Below are positions 49,875-58,048 of a stretch of DNA of 64,000 bases, one piece after another. The stretch covers positions 34,163 to 98,162 of the forward strand of contig JAKQIM010000025.1 of assembly GCA_029557965.1 (NCBI GenBank). Reading direction: 5' to 3'. Numbering within the stretch: the first letter of the stretch is position 1; every line of letters begins with the position of its first letter. A program made the position numbers and the translations under genes. The stretch is from Chloroflexota bacterium. Its GTDB lineage: Bacteria > Chloroflexota > Anaerolineae > Anaerolineales > UBA4823. The notes under the pieces were generated by a model. It was not told the DNA's origin, ran no database searches, and worked only from the letters and a program-made list of their open reading frames with translations.

Positions 49875-52322
49875 TCATTCGAGGCGAATGGTTTGCCAGC
49901 GGGTGGTGTTGCTGCTGGGGTCATTCTTGACCGTGATATTTTGGCCATCCGGAAAGATGATCATGGTCTTTTTCTTCTGGCGCAGCACGGTCAGGCCGCG
50001 GTATTTCACGGTCACGGGCCAGGGGAATGGGTTTGAACCGCTGATGGTCACGCAGTGTGGAGAGATGATGCGTACGCCCAATACATCCAAAAACAGTCCC
50101 AAGGGAGCAAGCCCGGCTGCGGCGTTAACCTCTCCTTGACCGTAGCCGGTCTTATCGTCATAGTAGCGGCGGAAAGCCTGGTCGCGTTTTAGGGTCTGGG
50201 TGATGGCTTTCATGATGCGTGTCAGGAGCTCAGCGGCTTTGGCGCGCTGCCCATAACGCACCAACCCTGCACCCACCAGGGCGTTCCAGGGCAGGTAAAT
50301 CCCCGAACAGGCCTCAGCAGCAGGAGATGGGTTTTTCTTGTCTTTCGAAGCCGGGTCAAAACAAGAGCGCAGCCCATAGGTTCCCCAGAAGTGTTTGGCG
50401 CTGGTAATGGTTTGCTTGATCAGGGTCCTGGCGCGCTCGGCATCTGGTATGCCTGCCCAGAGCGGCAGTAGCACGGTGTGATCGGGGAGGCTGTGCTCGG
50501 CTGTGTATACAAAAACCTGGTCTTCCGGTTGAATACCCTCCAACCCGATATGCTCGATGCTGGTATACGTGCGTTCACTGGTCAGGCAGCCAATGCTGGT
50601 GTCGTCTGATGCGGGCCAGCGGCGCATCCTCTCGGCGGCCAGGCGTTCAATGCGATGCCCTCCCGATGACCCGCTGCCATGGATAAAAACTTGCACTGCG
50701 CGCTGCCCCTCGCCGCTCAGGCGGATCTTGAACAGCAGGCGCACCGGCTGGCTGAACTCTTCTGCAATACGGATCTCACCTGGCCCCTGGCGCGTTCCCA
50801 ATTCTTGCCGGTTGGTGCTGACGTGCGCATCGCGGTCCCAATACTGGTAACAAGCGCTCTTTTCATTCCAGGCCGCATCCACAGCACTTTGCAGCGCCGC
50901 CGCCTTGGCCTGCAGGTCGTCCACGTGTTGTTCCTGGCCCAGCAGGCGGGCAATGTCGATGAGGGCTTCGCATTCTCGGTACAGGTAAGCGCACAGGTCT
51001 GGCGACTCAACCGTGGTGATATCGAGCCCTTGTGACCATTCGTGCCAATGGGCAAAGAGGGGGTGGTCATCAAAGCCGGTTTGCATGGCATGGCTCCATT
51101 CTGGAATGCCATCGCCATCCCGGTCAAATTCGGGCCGGAACCAGGATTGTAAGAAACGGAGCAGCCCGGCGAAGGTCTGTTCCAAAAAGGCGCGTTCGCC
51201 CGTTGCCAGGTATATCTGCCAGGCCAGACTGGCCAGCAGGGGGGGGGCGTTCAATTGGCCGCGCTGGCCGCCCAGGCCGGGCTTCCAGTCAACGGTGCCA
51301 TCCTCGGCCTGCTGTTCTAAAAAGTTGAACAGGATCCCCTGCACCAGTTGCGGGGCAGAGGGCAATACCAGGCTGGCCAGGTAATGAGCTTCCAGCGGGG
51401 TTTGGCCATTCCAAAGATGGTTGTAATCACTGCCATCGCCGCGCATCGAGTAACCCTGGTCTGGCAGGCGGTTGGAGACAAATGAGGGCCGGTCCAGGCC
51501 GCGCAAAGGATGCAAGAAAAGCCCCAGAGCCACCTTTTGGGCCAGGAAGAAGGCGGTATCCCAGCCCGGATCGCCAGTGTGGATCTCGAGCATGGATGCG
51601 TTGCTCAATTCAATGCGGGCGCGCAGAGCGTCCCAGTTTCGCATAGCCAGTGAACGCCCCCGCTCGAACGCGGCGGTGTTCTGTTCCTGGCTGTCTTCGC
51701 CTGCTGAAAGGGCCCAGCTTACCTGGCGGCTTTCGCCTGGCTGTAGATCCAGTGATATGGTCAGCCCTGTGTACGGTCCGCTGCTAGGCTGAGCCCCCTC
51801 GCTGACATAAAACAAAGGCGCCAGGCTGCCGGTTTTTCCGGTCAATACCGGGGTAAGCTCAATCTCAGCCGGTGACATGCGCTGACCAGCGTTCGAGGCC
51901 GGCATGAGCAGGGCCGTGTATTCCAGGCCAATGCTGCGCGGGGTGGCGCTGTGATTGGTCAGGCGCATCCGCCCGGCAATGGCTGGCAGGTTGGGAACCC
52001 AAAATTCATTCTCAACGTCAATATCCGAGAAGGGAGCATACGAGAGCCGGGCGTAGTTTGGGTACAGGCTGTGAACAGAAATTGGCCGGGCAAATTGATC
52101 TGGGTCACTCAGGGTTGTGTCGGCTTCACTGAAACGTGGAAAGATGCGCAGGCTGCGAGCGCGCAAGCCAAAGGTGGTTTGGACTGCCAGGGCAGGCGGC
52201 TCGCCGCCGCCCAGTTTCAGCTCCCAGATCTGGTCATTGCAGTAATCGGTTGGGCCAAAGCGGGCATCGGCGGCCAGTACCATAGATAGTGGATCGTTGG
52301 CTTTGAGGTCCCATTCGCGCAT
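49875..52322 (-). CDS. Glycoside hydrolase with (alpha/alpha)6-barrel, GH63/MGH1-like
   Basis: 815 aa, no signal peptide, so probably cytoplasmic. An N-terminal beta-sandwich-like half (about 1-230; GPTDYCNDQIWELKLGGGEP) precedes a helical barrel. The barrel contains MRGDGSDYNHLWNGQTPLEAHYLASLV, FRPEFDRDGDGIPEWSHAMQ, GLDITTVESPDLCAYLYRECEAL, and late LPWNALVGAGLVRYGQ with GQGEVNAAAGLAPLGLFLDVLGV. This pattern resembles GH63/MGH1-like and debranching-type enzymes. Family number and substrate are inferences. Monocistronic; TAAAAT lies 6 nt before the ATG. Confidence 0.75.
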   Translation of the reverse strand: MREWDLKANDPLSMVLAADARFGPTDYCNDQIWELKLGGGEPPALAVQTTFGLRARSLRIFPRFSEADTTLSDPDQFARPISVHSLYPNYARLSYAPFSDIDVENEFWVPNLPAIAGRMRLTNHSATPRSIGLEYTALLMPASNAGQRMSPAEIELTPVLTGKTGSLAPLFYVSEGAQPSSGPYTGLTISLDLQPGESRQVSWALSAGEDSQEQNTAAFERGRSLAMRNWDALRARIELSNASMLEIHTGDPGWDTAFFLAQKVALGLFLHPLRGLDRPSFVSNRLPDQGYSMRGDGSDYNHLWNGQTPLEAHYLASLVLPSAPQLVQGILFNFLEQQAEDGTVDWKPGLGGQRGQLNAPPLLASLAWQIYLATGERAFLEQTFAGLLRFLQSWFRPEFDRDGDGIPEWSHAMQTGFDDHPLFAHWHEWSQGLDITTVESPDLCAYLYRECEALIDIARLLGQEQHVDDLQAKAAALQSAVDAAWNEKSACYQYWDRDAHVSTNRQELGTRQGPGEIRIAEEFSQPVRLLFKIRLSGEGQRAVQVFIHGSGSSGGHRIERLAAERMRRWPASDDTSIGCLTSERTYTSIEHIGLEGIQPEDQVFVYTAEHSLPDHTVLLPLWAGIPDAERARTLIKQTITSAKHFWGTYGLRSCFDPASKDKKNPSPAAEACSGIYLPWNALVGAGLVRYGQRAKAAELLTRIMKAITQTLKRDQAFRRYYDDKTGYGQGEVNAAAGLAPLGLFLDVLGVRIISPHCVTISGSNPFPWPVTVKYRGLTVLRQKKKTMIIFPDGQNITVKNDPSSNTTRWQTIRLE

Positions 52323-52328
52323 GTGCCT

Positions 52329-52334
52329 ATTTTA
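52329..52334 (-). promoter_or_regulatory. -10 box of the glycoside hydrolase gene, probably leaderless
   Basis: TAAAAT on the minus strand (52334-52329), 6 nt before the ATG at 52322, with no ribosome site. Confidence 0.4.
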
Positions 52335-52420
52335 CTACGGGTGGCTGTTCTTCGGATGACCGGTACTGAATATTTGCCGGGTGGAAAACCGGCTGAAAAT
52401 GCGTGGCGATATGAGCATGT

Positions 52421-52426
52421 TATAAT
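52421..52426 (+). promoter_or_regulatory. Extended -10 box of the antiporter operon
   Basis: TGTTATAAT (TATAAT at 52421-52426), 9 nt before the ATG at 52436, with no Shine-Dalgarno site. The transcript would begin about 3 nt before the start codon. Confidence 0.6.
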
Positions 52427-52435
52427 GGCGCAACG

Positions 52436-53734
52436 ATGTCCATGACGATTGAACTGACGCCTTTTCTACAACTGATCTTTGTCCTTGCCGTTCTCTTGGT
52501 CGTGGCCAAGTCGGCGGCCTATTTGAGCATCCGCGCCCACCAACCGGCTGTTTTGGGCGAGATTTTGGTTGGCTTGCTGTTGGGGCCTACCTTGTTGAAT
52601 TTCTTGCACCTGCCTTTCTTAGAAGGTGACGTGTTGTCGGCCATCCTGGCTGAGCTTTCAGAGATTGGCGTGCTGCTGCTGATGTTTGTGGCCGGGTTGG
52701 AGCTGCACCTGGCTGATTTGCTGCGGAATGGTAAGGTATCGGCGTTTGCGGGCACCTTGGGTGTGCTGCTGCCGGTGGTATTCGGTTGGGGGCTTGGACG
52801 TTTATCTGGTTGTGGCAACCAAGAAGCATTGTTCTTGGGCCTGACGCTCGGGGCGACCAGCGTCAGCATTTCTGCCCAAACGTTAATGGAATTGAAAGTC
52901 TTGCGCAGCCGGGTTGGTTTGGGCTTGCTGGGCGCGGCTGTTTTTGATGATGTTTTGGTGATTCTATTGCTTTCGGCTTTCCTGGCCTTCACCGGCGGGA
53001 ACGGCGGCATTGGGGTGGTGCTTGCAATCTTTGGGCGGATGATCGTCTTTTTTGGCCTGTCGGCGGCCTTTGGATTGTGGGCGCTGCCTTTTTTGGTGCG
53101 CCGGATCGCACGTCTGCCGATCAGCCAGGGTGTTTTAACCTTGGGCGTGGTGATCATGTTTGTGTACAGCCTGGCGGCCGAGCTGATGGGTGGGATGGCA
53201 GCCATCACCGGGGCCTTCTTGGCAGGGCTGATGTTTTCGCGCAGCCCCGAGAAGGAACGCCTGGAACGCGGCATGAGTGCCCTGGCCTACGGCTTTTTTG
53301 TTCCGCTTTTCTTTATCAATATTGGCCTGGCTGTGAACCTGCGTGCGCTGGATGTGTCTGCGATCTGGCTGCTGATCGGGCTGATCATCGTGGCTGTGCT
53401 GACCAAAATGGCGGGTGCCGGGCTTGGCGCGTACCTGGCTGGTTTTAACCGGCGCGAGGCCATCCAATTGGGTGCAGGCATGGTCTCACGAGGAGAAGTG
53501 GGATTGATCCTGGCGACGGTTGGCATGAACAACGGCCTGATGAGTGAGGCTGTGTTCTCAAACATCATCGGCGTTGTTTTGGTAAGCACCCTCGTCACCC
53601 CGCCTTTGCTGCGCTGGCTGTTCAAGCCAGTGCCCACGCCTGCGCCCGCCGCCACACCCGCACCCGCTGCGCCAACCACTGTCGTGAGCGAAAAGCAGGC
53701 AGAGCGTTTGGAATCAAAACAGGAGGTGGATTAA
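52436..53734 (+). CDS. CPA2-family cation/proton antiporter (KefB/NapA-like membrane domain)
   Basis: 432 aa with about twelve membrane spans and an Ala/Pro/Thr-rich hydrophilic tail. CPA2 features: QPAVLGEILVGLLLGPTLLN, EIGVLLLMFVAGLELHL, AAVFDDVLVILLLSAFL (acidic ion-binding region), ITGAFLAGLMFSRSPE and GMVSRGEVGLILATVG. It exchanges Na+ or K+ for H+; ion unknown. There is no C-terminal TrkA domain; instead the next gene, starting at the same base where this one ends, encodes a PII-like protein that may regulate it. Confidence 0.92.
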   Translation: MSMTIELTPFLQLIFVLAVLLVVAKSAAYLSIRAHQPAVLGEILVGLLLGPTLLNFLHLPFLEGDVLSAILAELSEIGVLLLMFVAGLELHLADLLRNGKVSAFAGTLGVLLPVVFGWGLGRLSGCGNQEALFLGLTLGATSVSISAQTLMELKVLRSRVGLGLLGAAVFDDVLVILLLSAFLAFTGGNGGIGVVLAIFGRMIVFFGLSAAFGLWALPFLVRRIARLPISQGVLTLGVVIMFVYSLAAELMGGMAAITGAFLAGLMFSRSPEKERLERGMSALAYGFFVPLFFINIGLAVNLRALDVSAIWLLIGLIIVAVLTKMAGAGLGAYLAGFNRREAIQLGAGMVSRGEVGLILATVGMNNGLMSEAVFSNIIGVVLVSTLVTPPLLRWLFKPVPTPAPAATPAPAAPTTVVSEKQAERLESKQEVD

Positions 53735-54105
53735 TGTTATCGATGGTCATGTTTGTGCTGCACGACGCTGAGAAGTGTGAAGCGCTGCTGGATGCCTGGG
53801 AGGAAGTGGGCGTTGGCGGTGTGACGATCTTGCACAGCACCGGCCTGGGCAGGGTGCGCTCGGGACTGTGGGATGACATGCCTCTGATCCCCAGCCTGGA
53901 ATCGCTGCTGGATCATGAAGAGAGCTTCAGCCGCACCCTGTTCACCGTGGTTGAGGAGATCCCGGGTGTTTCAGATGGCCTGGTGGAGCGCCTGGTGGCT
54001 GCCACCCAAAAAGTTACCGGCGATCTTTCTTTACCCAATACCGGCTTGTTGGTTGTGCTGCCTGTGGCCCAGGCCTATGGACTGCAAAAACAGCGCAGTG
54101 AATAA
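53734..54105 (+). CDS. PII-like small regulatory protein
   Basis: 123 aa with a ferredoxin-like PII/CutA-type pattern: MLSMVMFVLHDAEKCEALLDAWEEVGVGGVTI and TGLGRV at the start, a variable middle loop (SLLDHEESFSRTLF) and a C-terminal strand GLLVVLPVAQAYG. Its start codon shares a base with the antiporter stop (TAATG), so the two are translationally coupled. PII-like proteins often sit next to transporters and gate them on binding nucleotides; that role here is an inference from fold and position. Confidence 0.75.
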   Translation: MLSMVMFVLHDAEKCEALLDAWEEVGVGGVTILHSTGLGRVRSGLWDDMPLIPSLESLLDHEESFSRTLFTVVEEIPGVSDGLVERLVAATQKVTGDLSLPNTGLLVVLPVAQAYGLQKQRSE

Positions 54106-54130
54106 ACGGATAGGATCTTGTAGGAGTATG

Positions 54131-54604
54131 ATGCAGATGTTACCCAAAAACCGCGGTCTATACTTTGAAGAGTTTGAGGTTGGTCAGAAGATCATCACCA
54201 CCGGGCGCACGATCACCGAAAGTGACGTGGTCACTTTTGCGGGCCTGTCGGGCGATTACAACCAGATCCACACGGATGCCGAATTCAGCGCTGGCACGCC
54301 TTTTGGCCGGCGCGTGGCGCACGGCTTGTTGGGGCTTTCCATCGCTTCTGGCCTGGCCATGCGTACGGGCGTACTGGAAGGTACGGTGATCGCTTTCCGT
54401 GAAATCAATACCTGGAAATTCTCAAATCCAACCTTCATTGGCGACACCATTCACGTCGAGTTGCTGGTCCTTGAAACCAAGGCCTTGCCCCGCCTGGGAG
54501 GCGGTTCGGTGGTGATCGAGTTATCGGTCAAGAACCAGCGCGACGAAACAACGATGAAGGGCACCTGGACGGTTTTGATCAACAGCCGGCCTGCTTCGGC
54601 ATGA
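54131..54604 (+). CDS. MaoC-like hot-dog dehydratase
   Basis: About 157 aa, single hot-dog domain of the MaoC/(R)-hydratase type, which hydrates 2-enoyl-CoA. The hydratase signature is FAGLSGDYNQIHTDAEFS, with catalytic Asp and His, followed by RRVAHGLLGLSIASGL. AGGAG at 54122-54126 is 4 nt from this ATG, 10 nt from another at 54137 and 1 nt from one at 54128, so the exact start is open. It follows the PII-like gene by 25 bp and may belong to that operon. Confidence 0.9.
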   Translation: MQMLPKNRGLYFEEFEVGQKIITTGRTITESDVVTFAGLSGDYNQIHTDAEFSAGTPFGRRVAHGLLGLSIASGLAMRTGVLEGTVIAFREINTWKFSNPTFIGDTIHVELLVLETKALPRLGGGSVVIELSVKNQRDETTMKGTWTVLINSRPASA

Positions 54605-54643
54605 AGCACTGCCATTCATCATAAAACTTTGGAAGAAAATCGT

Positions 54644-57600
54644 ATGCCTGAAATCCCTGCTCATTCTGATGAACAATCGGTCAACCGCTTCCGGCGCTTG
54701 CTGTCTACGGATGAGGATACTCAGCCCGTGCAGCCTGAAGGCCAGCCGGAGCCTGCTGGTGCGCCTGATGGCAGCCCTCCGCCCGCCGACCAGGCGGCCT
54801 TGCCGGCTGTTCCACCTGAGCCAGGGGTAAGCCCGCTTCCTACGGTTGAGCCGCCTGTCGAGCCTTCTCCGGCCCTCCAACCCCCGCCTGTGCCAAGAGA
54901 AAACCAAACTCCCCTGGCCGTCACCCTGCCGCCTCCGCCGCCGCTGGGCATCACCCCACAGCATTCACCCCCGGCCTTGGGCACTCAGGGTATGCCGCTG
55001 CCGCGCCGGGTTGATGAGTTCGATCTGCATGCCACGCGCGTGAGCCCCTCTGCCGTCAGCAGCCGGCCCGCGGCGCGCCCTGTTCGGCCTGTGCCGCCGC
55101 CGGTTGTGCCAACCCCGCCCGTTGTGTCGCCCCCGCCTGCCCCGCCGCGGGCCAAAGTTGCTGTTGATTGGAGAGGAGGCCTGGGCTGCTTGCTGCGCAT
55201 GGCTTTGCTGGGCTTATTGGCGTTGATCATCATTGGGTTGTTGGGCGGCTCATTCGTGCTGTATGAGTATTACAGCATTGCCTCCACACTGCCTTCCGTG
55301 GACGATTTGCGCCAGCGTGCTTCTTCTTTTGAGACCACCCGCATCTACGACCGGAACAATAACCTTTTGTATGAGATGATCGATCCGAATGCCGGCCGGC
55401 GCACGTATGTCTCATTGGATAAGATTTCACCCCTCCTGGTGGCAGCTACGGTTGCAACTGAGGATCAAGAGTATTATTCGCATCCCGGCTTTGACTGGCT
55501 GGCGATTGTGCGCGCCTTCTGGCAAAATGCGCAGGGCGGCGAGACGGTTTCGGGTGCATCCACCATCACCCAGCAGTTGGCGCGCATCCTGCTGCTCAGC
55601 CCCGAAGAGCGCTATGAGCAGTCTTACATGCGTAAGGTGCGCGAAGCGCTCCTGGCGGCTGAGATCACGCGCCGTTATTCAAAAGACGAGATCCTTGAGC
55701 TGTACTTGAATGAAATCAATTATGGCAACCTGGCTTATGGCGTTGAAGCCGCCGCCTTCACCTACTTTGGCGTTTCGGCCAATAACCTGACCTTGCCCCA
55801 GGCCGCTTTCTTAGCTGGCTTGCCCCAGTCTCCCTCGGTCTACGATGTATACACCAACCGCGAGGCCACGCTGACCCGGATGCAGCAGGTGCTGACCTTG
55901 ATGTACGATGCCAGCACTGAAGATGGCTGTATCTACGTCAGCAACAGCCCCGAGCGCGTGTGCCTGACGGTAGAAGAGGCTGTTTCAGCCTACCGCAGCC
56001 TGGATACGTACCAGTTCAAATCTCCGGATGTTGAGATGCGCTACCCGCACTGGGTCATGTATGTGCGTACCCTGTTGGAAGCGCAGTATGATGCCCAGAC
56101 GATCTACCGTTCGGGTTTCTCAGTTTACACCACCCTCGACCCTGGCCTGCAAGATGCCGCCCAGCAGATCGTAGCTGAACAAGTGGCAGCCCTGGCGGTC
56201 AACAATGCCACCAACGGCGCCCTGGTGGCAATTCGCCCCTCCACTGGCGAGATCCTGGCGATGGTGGGTTCGGCCGATTTCTATAACGAAGCGATTGATG
56301 GGCAGGTCAATATGGCGCTCAGCCCCACCCGCCAGCCCGGTTCATCCATCAAGCCGCTGACTTACCTGGCGGCCTTCGAACGCGGCTGGACGCCTTCTAC
56401 CCTGATCTGGGATGTGCCGTCAGAGTTTCCGCCCTCGGGCGATCCGAACGACCCGCGTGAGCCTTACAGTCCGGTCAATTATGATGGCCGTTTCCATGGC
56501 CCGGTGTCTGTGCGCAGTGCGCTGGCCAATTCCTATAACATTCCGGCCGTCAAAACCTTGCAGTTCACCGGCATCTTCGATGACCCGGCGACGGAATCGA
56601 AGGATGGCCTGGTGGGCATGGCTTCACGGCTGGGCATCACCACGTTCACGCGTCCCGATTACGGCCTGGCGTTGACGCTCGGCGGCGGCGAGGTGAGTTT
56701 GATGGAAATGACCGGGGCCTACGCCGTTTTAGCCAACGGTGGGCGGCGCGTGGCGCCGGTGGCCATCACGCGCATCCTCGACCACAATGGCGAGCTGGTA
56801 TATGAATACCAGGTTCCCGCTGGCGAGCAGGTGGTGCGCTCTGAACATGCTTACCTGCTGTGGTCCATTCTCTCTGATAACGAGGCCCGTACACCTGCTT
56901 TTGGAGCCAATTCGGTGCTCAACCTGCCTTTCTTGGCGGCTGCCAAAACCGGCACCACCAACGACTACCGCGATAACTGGACCATGGGCTATACCCCCGA
57001 TATTGCGGTGGGTGTGTGGGTGGGTAACAGCGACTATACCCCCATGCAGAACACCTCTGGTCTGACCGGCGCCGCCCCTATCTGGGCCAGCTTCATGCAA
57101 AATGCCGTTCAGCGCCTGACCGGCGGCAACCCCACCCCTTACCAACGCCCTGCGGGGATCGTAGACCGGGTGGTTTGCGCCGTCTCAGGGACAGAGCCTT
57201 CGCAGTGGTGCCCCAGCCAGCGAGCAGAGATCTATGCCGCCGACCAGCCCCCGCTGCCCAAAGAGCAGGATTTGTGGGCCAAGGTGCCGTTGGATACCTG
57301 GACCAACCTGAGGGCCTCGGCCGCCTGTGCCGATTTCATCAGCGAAGAGTTTGTGTTGAATGTAACCGATGTGTGGGCTGTGACCTGGCTCAAAGATACC
57401 AATGATGGGCGCAATTGGGCACAGCAGATGGGCTTCAATGACCCCATTCGGTTTGCCCCTCCGCGCGAGTGCCGGGCAGAAGACCCGCGCCCCTTCCTGG
57501 CCTTCCCAGCCCTGGGTGAAGGGCAAACGATTACCGCCTCACCCCTGGATGTGTATGCCCTGGCCTACGCCAGCGCAGATTTCAAGGATTTTTCGCTCTG

Positions 57601-58045
57601 GTATGGCTTGGGTGATAAGCCGGTGGAATGGATCAAGCTGATGGAACGCGACCAACCGGCTGCAGGGGCCGAGATGGTGCATACCTGGGACCTGAAAGAC
57701 ATCCCTGCCGGCACGGTGACCTTGCGCCTGCTGATGCACAGCATCCGGGATACCGAGGTCGAGCGTCTCTTGCACCTGAATATCCAGGTGCCAACTGCCA
57801 CGCTCACCCCCACGCCCACGGTGACACCCAGCCCCTCGCTGACGCCGACCCTGGATGCGACGTTCACGCCCACCCCGTCGCCGGTGCCCAATGCCACCGA
57901 TACCCCGCCGCCGACCAGCACGGTGCCGCCATCTTCGACCCCGCCCGCCAGCGAGACGCCATCGCCCAGCAATACGCCCACACCCAGCGAGGTGCCCACC
58001 GAAGGCCCTACGCTCACACCCACCGTCGAAGTGGGGGGCGGCTGA
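54644..58045 (+). CDS. Class A penicillin-binding protein (PBP1A-like)
   Basis: 1133 aa bifunctional peptidoglycan synthase. A long Pro/Ala-rich cytoplasmic N-terminus (about 1-170) precedes one membrane span (about 185-208). The GT51 domain has ATEDQEYYSHPGFDW and SGASTITQQLARILLL. The transpeptidase domain has Ser567-xx-Lys570 in QPGSSIKPLTYL, SYN in ANSYNIPAV and KTGT at 768. An additional C-terminal region (about 840-1045) and a Thr/Pro/Ser tail (about 1050-1130) follow, so it is much longer than typical PBP1A. GGAAGA lies 7 nt before the ATG. With the L,D-transpeptidases it shows a cross-linked peptidoglycan wall. Confidence 0.95.
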   Translation: MPEIPAHSDEQSVNRFRRLLSTDEDTQPVQPEGQPEPAGAPDGSPPPADQAALPAVPPEPGVSPLPTVEPPVEPSPALQPPPVPRENQTPLAVTLPPPPPLGITPQHSPPALGTQGMPLPRRVDEFDLHATRVSPSAVSSRPAARPVRPVPPPVVPTPPVVSPPPAPPRAKVAVDWRGGLGCLLRMALLGLLALIIIGLLGGSFVLYEYYSIASTLPSVDDLRQRASSFETTRIYDRNNNLLYEMIDPNAGRRTYVSLDKISPLLVAATVATEDQEYYSHPGFDWLAIVRAFWQNAQGGETVSGASTITQQLARILLLSPEERYEQSYMRKVREALLAAEITRRYSKDEILELYLNEINYGNLAYGVEAAAFTYFGVSANNLTLPQAAFLAGLPQSPSVYDVYTNREATLTRMQQVLTLMYDASTEDGCIYVSNSPERVCLTVEEAVSAYRSLDTYQFKSPDVEMRYPHWVMYVRTLLEAQYDAQTIYRSGFSVYTTLDPGLQDAAQQIVAEQVAALAVNNATNGALVAIRPSTGEILAMVGSADFYNEAIDGQVNMALSPTRQPGSSIKPLTYLAAFERGWTPSTLIWDVPSEFPPSGDPNDPREPYSPVNYDGRFHGPVSVRSALANSYNIPAVKTLQFTGIFDDPATESKDGLVGMASRLGITTFTRPDYGLALTLGGGEVSLMEMTGAYAVLANGGRRVAPVAITRILDHNGELVYEYQVPAGEQVVRSEHAYLLWSILSDNEARTPAFGANSVLNLPFLAAAKTGTTNDYRDNWTMGYTPDIAVGVWVGNSDYTPMQNTSGLTGAAPIWASFMQNAVQRLTGGNPTPYQRPAGIVDRVVCAVSGTEPSQWCPSQRAEIYAADQPPLPKEQDLWAKVPLDTWTNLRASAACADFISEEFVLNVTDVWAVTWLKDTNDGRNWAQQMGFNDPIRFAPPRECRAEDPRPFLAFPALGEGQTITASPLDVYALAYASADFKDFSLWYGLGDKPVEWIKLMERDQPAAGAEMVHTWDLKDIPAGTVTLRLLMHSIRDTEVERLLHLNIQVPTATLTPTPTVTPSPSLTPTLDATFTPTPSPVPNATDTPPPTSTVPPSSTPPASETPSPSNTPTPSEVPTEGPTLTPTVEVGGG
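57790..58035 (+). repeat. Thr/Pro/Ser-rich low-complexity tail of the PBP
   Basis: Degenerate repeats of Thr-Pro, Pro-Ser and Thr-Pro-Thr codons at the 3' end of the PBP gene. Expected to be extended in the wall. Confidence 0.8.
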
Positions 58046-58048
58046 GCC

